Shown here: positions 6,373 to 11,710 of the stretch, one piece after another
How positions within the stretch are numbered: position 1 is the stretch's first letter
Layout: each line of letters opens with the position of its first letter
Source: JAOUEA01 sp035711865
GTDB taxonomy: Bacteria > Actinomycetota > UBA4738 > HRBIN12
Reading direction: 5' to 3'
DNA length: 11,710 bases
NCBI GenBank assembly: GCA_035711865.1
Contig: DASTBT010000060.1
Coordinates: 1 to 11,710, forward strand
Translations under genes and position numbers: made by a program
The notes under the pieces: generated by a model
Database searches by the model: none
What the model was told of the DNA's origin: nothing
What the model saw: the letters and a program-made list of their open reading frames with translations, nothing else

Positions 6373-7598
6373 GGCCGCAGGCTCCGGTAGAGATCCTGTT
6401 CGTCCTCCAGCAGCCCACCCAGGCGGGAGATACCCTCACGGATGCGATCCTCCGACGGATAGCAGAACGCCAGCCGCATCTGGTTGCCGCCCCGGCCGTC
6501 CGGGTAGAACGCGGTGCCCGGCACGTATGCGACCCGTCGCTCGACCGCGGCAGCCAGCATCGCTCGCGTGTCGAACCACCCGGGCAACGTCACCCACACG
6601 TAGAACCCCCCCGCGGGACGGGTCCACATCGCCCCGTCGGGGAAGTGCTCGTCGATCGCCTCCAACATCACATGGCAGCGCGATCGGTACGTCTCGACCA
6701 GGGAGGCGAGGTTCGAGCGCCAGCGCTCTTCGTCGGCGAAGTAGCGCTCGGTGACCAGCATCGTGAACGAGGAACCGCACAGATCCGCCGCCTCCTTGGC
6801 GAGCACGAGGCGCTGCACGACCGATTGCTCGGCGAGCGCCCAGCCGACGCGCACACCGGGGGAGAACACCTTGGAGACGGTCCCGAGGTAGATGACGTTG
6901 TCGGGGTCGAGGGTTCGAAGCGAGGGGAGCGGCTCCCCCTCGAACAGCAGCAAGCCGTACGGGTTGTCCTCGATGATCGGGATGCCCGTCTCCCGGCACA
7001 AGGCGACGAGCTGCTGCCGCCTGGCGTATGACAATGTCACACCGCTAGGATTCCCGAAGTTGGGGCAGGTGTACACGAACTTGGGGCGCTCACCGCGGAC
7101 CAACGCCTGCTCGAGCTGATCGACCAGCATGCCGTCGCCGTCGATCTCCATCTGTAGGTAGCGCGGCTCATATGCCCCGAACGCCGTGAGCGCTCCCACG
7201 TACGCGGGAGCCTCCACCGCGATCAGGTCGCCGGGGTCGATGAAGATCTTCCCGATGAGATCGAGCGCCTGCTGCGCGCCGGTCGTGATCACGATGTCGT
7301 CAGGGTCGCCCTCGATGCCTTCCGCCGCCATCAGGCGAGCGAGCTGCTCGCGGAGCCCGGGGTCGCCTTGGCCGCCTCCGTACTGCAGCGCCGAGGAACC
7401 GTGCTCGTCGAGGACCTCGCGGACGACGTCGAGCACGTCGTCGGTGGGCAGCGCCTGCACGAACGGCATGCCGCCGGCCAGCGACACCACTTCGGGCCGC
7501 GACGCCACCGCGAACAGCGCGCGAACCTCGGACGCCGACATGCCCGACGTGCGCTGCGCGTACAGGTCGACGAAGCGATCGATGGAGAAACCGGCCAT
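6369..7598 (-). CDS. PLP-dependent class I/II (fold type I) aminotransferase, 2-aminoadipate/alanine aminotransferase-like
   Basis: This pyridoxal-phosphate enzyme moves amino groups between an amino acid and a 2-oxo acid in the cytoplasm. The 409-residue product shows fold type I motifs in order: LQYGGGQGDPGLRE (71-84), TTGAQQALDL (105-114), the asparagine loop FGNPSG (181-186), EDNPYG (210-215) with the PLP-ring aspartate D211, SKVFSPGVRVGW (242-253) with catalytic K243, and the substrate-carboxylate arginine in NQMRLAF (R375). It resembles the LysN/2-aminoadipate and AlaR groups without the GntR DNA-binding domain of MocR proteins. The substrate cannot be read from sequence. It starts at ATG 7598 with GAGGG upstream and overlaps ddl by 4 nt. 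A link to amino-acid supply for the cell wall is inferred only from this pairing. Confidence 0.88.
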   Translation of the reverse strand: MAGFSIDRFVDLYAQRTSGMSASEVRALFAVASRPEVVSLAGGMPFVQALPTDDVLDVVREVLDEHGSSALQYGGGQGDPGLREQLARLMAAEGIEGDPDDIVITTGAQQALDLIGKIFIDPGDLIAVEAPAYVGALTAFGAYEPRYLQMEIDGDGMLVDQLEQALVRGERPKFVYTCPNFGNPSGVTLSYARRQQLVALCRETGIPIIEDNPYGLLLFEGEPLPSLRTLDPDNVIYLGTVSKVFSPGVRVGWALAEQSVVQRLVLAKEAADLCGSSFTMLVTERYFADEERWRSNLASLVETYRSRCHVMLEAIDEHFPDGAMWTRPAGGFYVWVTLPGWFDTRAMLAAAVERRVAYVPGTAFYPDGRGGNQMRLAFCYPSEDRIREGISRLGGLLEDEQDLYRSLRP

Positions 7599-7630
7599 GG
7601 GAAGGCCCTCAGGCTAGCATCGAGACGGCT

Positions 7631-8590
7631 TCAGCCTTCGACCTGCGGAAAGACCCGCTCGGCCAGGACATCGAGCATCTCGAGGTCGTCGAAGACCTCA
7701 TGGTTGAGCATGACCCGCTGGACCCCGGCGGCGGCGTACTCGTTCAGACGCTCCACCGCCTGGTCGACCGACCCGACCAAGCAATGAGCGCGGAGCTCGT
7801 CGAGCTCGTCCTCGAACCTCGCCACCCGCATCGCCCTGGTTCGGGCCTGCTCGATCACCCGCATCGCATCGCGCTCGGTCTCCCCGACGTAGCACCAGGT
7901 CATGACGGACGTCGTGAGGGTCTCCTGCGAGCGCCCGTCGGCGTCGAGCCGCTCACGCACCCGGCCGATCCGCTCACGCGCCTGGTCGGGCGAGGGCCCC
8001 ACGGTGTTGAACTCGTCCGCCCAGCGCGAGACCAGCTCGGCGACGCGCGGTCCGCCGTTGCCGCCGACCACGATCGGTGGATGGGGCTCCTGCATGCCCT
8101 TCGGGGCGAACGAAACGTCATCGATCCGATGATGCTGGCCCTGGAACGAGAACCGTTCCATCGTCAGCAGGCCGTGCACGATCTCGAGCTGCTCGGCGAG
8201 CATGTCGAACCTGGTCCGGGCGTCGGGGAACGGGAACCCGTGGGTGCGGTGTTCCTCCTCCCACCACCCGGCGCCCATGCCGATCTCGGCCCGGCCCCCG
8301 CTGACGCGGTCGACCGTCACGGCGCCCTTGGCGAGCACGGCGGGGAGCCGGAACGTGACCGGCGAGACCAGCGTGCCGAGACGGAGGACATCGGTCGAGG
8401 CCGCGAGGGCCGAGAGCATCGTCCACGCATCGGACGAGCCGCGATCGTGGTCGCGGTGACGCATCACGCTCAGGTAATGATCGGAGGTGAAGATGCCCTC
8501 GAAGCCCAGCCGCTCCGCGGCACGGGCCGCCGCGAGCCAGCCGGGCCACGTGACGCCTTCCTGTCCCTCGAGCATCAGGCAGAAGCGCAT
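7631..8590 (-). CDS. LLM-class (luciferase-like) F420- or flavin-dependent oxidoreductase
   Basis: This belongs to the bacterial-luciferase-like TIM-barrel superfamily, whose actinobacterial members often use coenzyme F420. The 319-residue product has the typical start (MRFCLMLEGQEG), ERLGFEGIFTSDHY, LRLGTLVSPVTFRLPAVLAK, GRAEIGMGAGWWEEEHRTHGFPFP, HPPIVVGGNGGPR and a late GSVDQAVERLNEYAAAGV segment. The substrate and cofactor cannot be settled from sequence. It begins at ATG 8590 and lies 32 nt upstream of the aminotransferase, so it may lead an operon with that gene and ddl. A TATGCT box eight bases before its start suggests near-leaderless transcription. No signal peptide or membrane segment is visible, so it should be cytoplasmic. 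Confidence 0.88.
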   Translation of the reverse strand: MRFCLMLEGQEGVTWPGWLAAARAAERLGFEGIFTSDHYLSVMRHRDHDRGSSDAWTMLSALAASTDVLRLGTLVSPVTFRLPAVLAKGAVTVDRVSGGRAEIGMGAGWWEEEHRTHGFPFPDARTRFDMLAEQLEIVHGLLTMERFSFQGQHHRIDDVSFAPKGMQEPHPPIVVGGNGGPRVAELVSRWADEFNTVGPSPDQARERIGRVRERLDADGRSQETLTTSVMTWCYVGETERDAMRVIEQARTRAMRVARFEDELDELRAHCLVGSVDQAVERLNEYAAAGVQRVMLNHEVFDDLEMLDVLAERVFPQVEG

Positions 8591-8597
8591 CGGCGCG

Positions 8598-8604
8598 TAG
8601 CATA
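8598..8604. promoter_or_regulatory. Possible overlapping divergent -10 elements
   Basis: TAGCAT (8598-8603, plus strand) and TATGCT (complement of 8599-8604, minus strand) both fit the actinobacterial -10 pattern TAnnnT. They lie 7 and 8 nt before the small ORF at 8611 and the LLM gene at 8590. This spacing would give leaderless or near-leaderless mRNAs from both, and neither gene has a clear ribosome-binding site. No convincing -35 boxes are seen. Inference from spacing only. Confidence 0.3.
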
Positions 8605-8610
8605 GCCGCG

Positions 8611-8751
8611 ATGCCGAACGACCCTGACCGCCCCCGGCCGGAGCCTGCCGCCCGACATCTCACCGAGGGAGAGCGCGCGGTTCGTGCGTCGCTGCTCGGT
8701 GTCGCGCTCGGCGTGTTCCTGCGGCTGATCAGTCGGCGAAGAAGCGTCTGA
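8611..8751 (+). CDS. Small hypothetical protein with one predicted membrane helix
   Basis: This 46-residue ORF begins at ATG 8611 and ends at TGA 8749-8751. The first half is charged and Pro-rich (MPNDPDRPRPEPAARHLTEGER). Residues about 24-41 form a hydrophobic helix (VRASLLGVALGVFLRLIS), followed by a basic end (RRRSV), suggesting one membrane segment with positive residues on the cytoplasmic side. About 76% of third codon positions are G or C, in keeping with coding sequence here. It fills the gap between the divergent LLM gene and the cwlM-like gene, overlapping the latter's 3' end by 23 nt on the opposite strand. No Shine-Dalgarno is visible; leaderless translation is possible. I recognise no family, and it may be a chance ORF. 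Confidence 0.4.
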   Translation: MPNDPDRPRPEPAARHLTEGERAVRASLLGVALGVFLRLISRRRSV

Positions 8752-9781
8752 TGCCCGCCGACAGGGCGCGGCCGACACGCTGGGCGAAGACCGGGTCGGC
8801 GATCAGGGCCGCTTCGCGCTGGTTCGTGATCGACGCGGGCTCGACCTGCACGGCCGGCATCCGCGTCTCCCGCAGCATCGAGACGGCCGATCGCTGCAGC
8901 CGCCCTCGGACGCCGAGCTCTCCCTCGATCTCCTCGAGGATCAGTCGTGCCAACGACATGCCGGCAGGCGAGTGCGTCTGTTCGCTGCCGAAGTAGGAGA
9001 CGGTCGGCCCCGACGCCTCCGGCAGGCCGGCCGCCAGCTCGATCGAGACGCACATCACCGCGCCCATCTCGTTGGCCGCCCGCGCTCGTTCGAGGGGGCC
9101 GAGCGACCCGCCCCGGGCGCGCAGCAGCGAAGGTGCGGCCTGCATCGCCGCGAGCTCGTCGCGCAGCACCTCGGCGATCGAATACGTGCAGTCGTCGCCG
9201 GCTTCTCCCGGGTCGCCGGGGTCGATCGCGATCACCTGGGCCCGGATCGATGTCCGCATCTGGCGGAGCTCTTCCGCCTCGCGAACGAGCGCGCGGCTGG
9301 GGGCGTGCTCGAGCGGGCGCATGCGCCGGAGCACGTCGATCGCGTGCAGTCCCACGATGCCGTCGGGCTCCTCGCCCACGTTCCGTTGGAACTCGCGCAT
9401 GGCGCGGTCGGTGTTCTCCCCGAACATGCCGTCCTGGCGACCTGCGTCGAATCCGAGTGCGTTCAGCTTCCGCTGCAGCTCCCGGACGTCGTCGCCGCGG
9501 AAATACGGGGAATGCAGGTAGAGCGTGCGGTCGCCGAGCCGATAGCCTGCCTCCACGAGCTGGCCCCAGGTGTCGGGCCCGACCAGGCCGTCGACGCGCA
9601 AGCGCCGTCGCTGCTGGAAGGTCCGGACGGCCGCGTCGGTCGACGGGCCGAATCGCCCGGCGAGCTCATCCCGGTCGATCGAGAGGCCGAGGCCAGTCAG
9701 CCGTTCCTGGATGTCTCCGACCTCGGGGCCATCGTCGCCGAGGCGGTAGATGTGCACACGCCGAGTCTGCGATGCCCACAT
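8729..9781 (-). CDS. cwlM: CwlM-like protein: two peptidoglycan-binding domains plus degenerate N-acetylmuramoyl-L-alanine amidase domain
   Basis: From ATG 9781 the product has 350 residues: two PG_binding_1 domains (about 12-78 and 88-154, each with a DG-x-F/V-G core) and an Amidase_3 fold (about 182-348). Zinc ligands are altered: the family DPGHGG is DPGDPG (D190 for His), and SIHAN is SIELA (E248 for His). The late glutamate is kept (VEPASITN, E314). No signal peptide or membrane helix is seen. This parallels mycobacterial CwlM, a cytoplasmic inactive amidase homologue that stimulates MurA, also encoded next to trxC/trxB. A similar role is inferred. Other starts are TTG 9793 and GTG 9757; the latter begins exactly at the first domain, so the true N-terminus is uncertain. 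The gene lies 43 nt after trxA. Confidence 0.8.
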   Translation of the reverse strand: MWASQTRRVHIYRLGDDGPEVGDIQERLTGLGLSIDRDELAGRFGPSTDAAVRTFQQRRRLRVDGLVGPDTWGQLVEAGYRLGDRTLYLHSPYFRGDDVRELQRKLNALGFDAGRQDGMFGENTDRAMREFQRNVGEEPDGIVGLHAIDVLRRMRPLEHAPSRALVREAEELRQMRTSIRAQVIAIDPGDPGEAGDDCTYSIAEVLRDELAAMQAAPSLLRARGGSLGPLERARAANEMGAVMCVSIELAAGLPEASGPTVSYFGSEQTHSPAGMSLARLILEEIEGELGVRGRLQRSAVSMLRETRMPAVQVEPASITNQREAALIADPVFAQRVGRALSAGIRRFFAD

Positions 9782-9824
9782 CCCTCGCGGCAACCGGCCC
9801 CGGTGGTGGGGTCACGCCGGATGA

Positions 9825-10157
9825 TCAGCCGAGATGTGGCTCGATGTCGCGCAGGATCGCGTCCTTCGGCTTCGCACCGATCACGCGGGCGACCTCCTGC
9901 CCGCCCTTGAACAGGATCAGGCTGGGGATGCTCATCACGCCGTAGGTCCGGGTCGCTTGGGGGTTCTCGTCGATGTTCAGCTTCACGACCTTCAGGGCCT
10001 CGCCCTTGTCCTGGCCGATCTCCTCGACCACCGGCGAGACCATGTGGCACGGCACGCACCATTCGGCCCAGAAGTCGACGAGCACGGGTGTGTCGGAATC
10101 CAACACCGACTGCTGGAACTCGCCATCGGTCACGGTGTTCACGTTCGTCATCGTCAT
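9825..10157 (-). CDS. trxA: Thioredoxin (active site WCVPC)
   Basis: Thioredoxin reduces protein disulfides in the cytoplasm and is recharged by TrxB. The 110-residue product has VDFWAEWCVPCHMVSPVVEE (27-46) with redox cysteines C34 and C37, and the cis-proline loop SIPSLILFKGG (76-86). The active site is CVPC rather than the standard CGPC, which may shift its redox potential. I chose ATG 10157 because AGGAG lies five bases upstream; the open frame extends ten codons further up without support. It lies 78 nt downstream of trxB on the same strand, so the pair is likely co-transcribed. There is no signal peptide. Confidence 0.95.
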   Translation of the reverse strand: MTMTNVNTVTDGEFQQSVLDSDTPVLVDFWAEWCVPCHMVSPVVEEIGQDKGEALKVVKLNIDENPQATRTYGVMSIPSLILFKGGQEVARVIGAKPKDAILRDIEPHLG

Positions 10158-10197
10158 CGGTTCTCCTGTTCGGTGCGCGGCCGGCATCGGGCCGTCG

Positions 10198-10218
10198 GTC
10201 CCTGCAACGCCCAGGGAC
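10198..10218 (-). other. Inverted repeat between trxB and trxA
   Basis: GTCCCTG (10198-10204) and CAGGGAC (10212-10218) form a perfect 7-bp stem with a 7-nt loop in the 78-nt trxB-trxA gap. There is no T-run. It could be an operator, an attenuator or a processing hairpin that sets trxA levels, or chance pairing in GC-rich DNA. Confidence 0.3.
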
Positions 10219-10235
10219 GCCCGCGGATTCCCACG

Positions 10236-11174
10236 CTACGCGCCGGCGTGAGCCTGATCCTCGAGGAAGCGTTCGGCGTCGATCGCGGCCTTGCACCCCT
10301 GGCCAGCTGCCGTGACCGCCTGCTTGTAGATCGTGTCGGTCACGTCGCCCGCGGCAAAGACCCCCGGCACGCTCGTGTGCGTACGGGGCTCGTGGACGAG
10401 CACGTACCCGTTCTCGTCCAGATCGATCTGAGCCCGGAACAACGACGTGTTCGGATCGTGGCCGATCGCCATGAACACGCCGTCGGTCGCGACCTCGCGT
10501 TCCTGCCCGGTCGCGGTGTCGCGGAGCCGGACCCCGGTGACGGCGTCATCGCCGAGGATCTCGGTCAGCGTCGTGTTCCAGGCGACCTCGATCTTCGGGT
10601 TCGCGAATGCACGCTCCTGCATGATCTTCGATGCTCGGAACTCGTCGCGCCGATGGACGATCGTCACCTTCGATGCGAACTTCGTGAGGAACGTCGCCTC
10701 CTCCATCGCCGAGTCGCCGCCGCCCACGACCATGAGTTCCCGATCGCGGAAGAAGAAGCCGTCGCACGTTGCGCAGGCGCTCACGCCGCGGCCCCGCAGC
10801 CGCTCCTCACCCGGCACGTCGAGCCAGCGGGCGCTCGCGCCGGTCGAGACGATCACCGTCAGCGCGCGCCAGGCCTGATCGCCGGCCTTCACCAGGAACG
10901 GCCTGCTCGACAGGTCGACCTCGGTGGCGTGCACGGGCAGGATCTCGGCGCCGAAACGCGCCGCCTGCTTCTCGAAGCGGTCCATGAGCTCGGGTCCCAG
11001 CAAGCCGTCGGGGAACCCCGGGTAGTTCTCGACGTCGGTCGTGAGCATCAGCTGACCGCCGGCATCCAGTCCCTTGAGCACCAGCGGGGCGAGGTTGGCG
11101 CGCGCGGCGTAGAGCGCGGCCGAATAGCCGGCCGGCCCCGATCCGATCACGATCACGTTGCGTTCGTCCGTCAT
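10236..11174 (-). CDS. trxB: Thioredoxin-disulfide reductase
   Basis: TrxB passes electrons from NADPH through FAD and its own disulfide to thioredoxin. The 312-residue product has the FAD-binding GSGPAGYSAALYAARANL (11-28), QLMLTTDVENYPGFP, redox-active CATC (134-137) in SACATCDGFFFRDR, the NADPH site GGGDSAMEEA (151-160) and HRRDEFRAS (174-182), and the closing FAD motif GVFAAGDV (271-278). All key residues are present and length is normal. I chose ATG 11174, ten bases after GGGAGG and directly before the first beta strand; an open extension of 16 codons upstream is unlikely. It is followed by trxA, forming the usual thioredoxin pair. In related actinobacteria this pair sits beside sigM and its anti-sigma factor. 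Confidence 0.95.
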   Translation of the reverse strand: MTDERNVIVIGSGPAGYSAALYAARANLAPLVLKGLDAGGQLMLTTDVENYPGFPDGLLGPELMDRFEKQAARFGAEILPVHATEVDLSSRPFLVKAGDQAWRALTVIVSTGASARWLDVPGEERLRGRGVSACATCDGFFFRDRELMVVGGGDSAMEEATFLTKFASKVTIVHRRDEFRASKIMQERAFANPKIEVAWNTTLTEILGDDAVTGVRLRDTATGQEREVATDGVFMAIGHDPNTSLFRAQIDLDENGYVLVHEPRTHTSVPGVFAAGDVTDTIYKQAVTAAGQGCKAAIDAERFLEDQAHAGA

Positions 11175-11242
11175 GTCCGAGCATCCTCCCACAGCGATGA
11201 ACGCGCGGGCACCGACGTTCATGCCCGTCCGGCCCCGCGCCG

Positions 11243-11710
11243 TCAGAGGCGTGCCGAGATCAGGGAGAGTATCGAGCAGTCGCCGGCGTCGGCGACCCAG
11301 ATCGCCAAGGTTTCGGGTGGCCCGTCGCCTCCTGGCCCCTCGAGCACGAAGCCGATGAAGGCGGGCGTCCCTTCGAACTCGGCCCGCTTGACCTCCACGA
11401 GCTCGCCCGGGTAGCCCGGGAAGGCGCGCTCGAGGCAGGTAACCGCCCCATCGGTTCGTCTCGCTCCGGCGAACCGGGCCTCGAGTGCGGCCGGCGCATC
11501 GCCCGCCGCGTCCTCGGTGACCGCCTCGCCAGCGCCAGCCGTAGGTGCGGCCGCCGCCGCCGCATAGGCCCTCGCGGCCTCGCCCAGCGTCTCCTCGTCG
11601 TAATCGGTGGTCTCGATCTGCAGGCGCAGCCGCGGACGCGCCCCAGCCCCGTCCTCGGCGAGGCCGTCGGCGGCCGTGCCGGCGTCGTCCGACGAACCGC
11701 TCACCCGAGG
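11243..11710 (-). CDS. Hypothetical protein, possibly the C-terminal part of an anti-sigma factor (truncated by window edge)
   Basis: The reading frame is open to the right edge, giving at least 155 residues; a GTG at 11704 is only a possible start. The N-terminal half is Ala/Gly/Glu/Asp-rich and probably a disordered linker. The last 65 residues look like a small folded domain: CLERAFPGYPGELVEVKRAEFEG (broken here only by my description), TPAFIGFVLEG and LAIWVADAGDCSILSLISARL. The pattern of a CLxR start, an xEFEGTPA strand and a closing WVxxAxDCSxL resembles C-terminal domains that follow the zinc-finger and membrane helix of some actinobacterial anti-sigma factors. Its position upstream of trxB fits the sigM-anti-sigma neighbourhood. 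The zinc-finger and membrane parts would lie outside the window, so the assignment is tentative; the ORF itself is well supported. Confidence 0.45.
   Translation of the reverse strand, partial: PRVSGSSDDAGTAADGLAEDGAGARPRLRLQIETTDYDEETLGEAARAYAAAAAAPTAGAGEAVTEDAAGDAPAALEARFAGARRTDGAVTCLERAFPGYPGELVEVKRAEFEGTPAFIGFVLEGPGGDGPPETLAIWVADAGDCSILSLISARL

Noticed and set aside
7700..8605. Plus-strand ORF opposite the LLM oxidoreductase
   Set aside because: It is a shadow of a complete, motif-bearing minus-strand gene.
9782..9793. TTG start extending the cwlM-like protein by four residues
   Set aside because: TTG is rare and has no ribosome-binding site here; ATG 9781 or GTG 9757 are more plausible.
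11206..11227. 6-bp inverted repeat with 10-nt loop between the last gene and trxB
   Set aside because: It is short, has no T-run and is expected by chance in such GC-rich DNA.
9834..11414. Very long plus-strand ORF (526 codons) opposite trxA and trxB
   Set aside because: It lies antisense to two unambiguous genes and its product is His/Arg-rich low-complexity sequence with no recognisable motif.

Overview
The window is a high-GC stretch of bacterial chromosome carrying the conserved replication-origin-flanking cluster of Actinobacteria (Actinomycetota). The order rpmH-rnpA-yidD-yidC-jag-rsmG-parA-parB, followed on the other strand by an actinobacterial-type cwlM-trxA-trxB block, matches the origin region of mycobacteria and relatives. 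Three genes absent from the mycobacterial version (an LLM-family oxidoreductase, a PLP aminotransferase and ddl) sit between parB and cwlM, and several proteins diverge from well-known actinobacterial sequences. This suggests a less-studied or deep-branching actinobacterial lineage; the class cannot be fixed from the sequence alone. dnaA and oriC should lie just beyond the left edge, before rpmH.

Region 1 (1-5411, plus strand) is one tightly packed, mostly overlapping gene string. It holds the end of rpmH (ribosomal protein L34), rnpA (RNase P protein), yidD and yidC (membrane protein insertion), jag (KH/R3H RNA-binding protein), rsmG (16S rRNA m7G methyltransferase), parA and parB (chromosome segregation). 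A perfect 16-bp parS palindrome, the ParB loading site, is built into the first codons of rsmG. ParA is unusually long: a normal ParA ATPase core carries a roughly 200-residue tail with a Pro/Glu tandem repeat and a basic, aromatic C-terminal tip.

Region 2 (5431-8590, minus strand) converges on parB and reads LLM oxidoreductase -> PLP aminotransferase -> ddl (D-Ala-D-Ala ligase), the last two overlapping by 4 nt. Region 3 (8729-11710, minus strand) reads putative anti-sigma factor C-terminus (cut by the window edge) -> trxB -> trxA -> cwlM-like protein. The CwlM-like protein has lost two of the three zinc ligands of its amidase family and has no signal peptide, so it is probably a cytoplasmic pseudoenzyme regulating cell-wall synthesis. 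A candidate 46-residue single-helix membrane protein lies on the plus strand between regions 2 and 3 (8611-8751), its start separated from the divergent LLM gene by only 20 bp.

Together the window covers translation and RNA processing (rpmH, rnpA, jag, rsmG), membrane insertion (yidC, yidD), origin segregation (parS, parA, parB), peptidoglycan precursor supply and its control (ddl, cwlM-like) and thiol redox (trxA, trxB). No tRNA, rRNA, mobile element, CRISPR array or phage gene was seen, and no stretch over 300 bases lacks a gene. The most unusual items are the ParA tail, the pseudo-amidase and the small ORF with its shared promoter region; no wholly new multigene system is evident.
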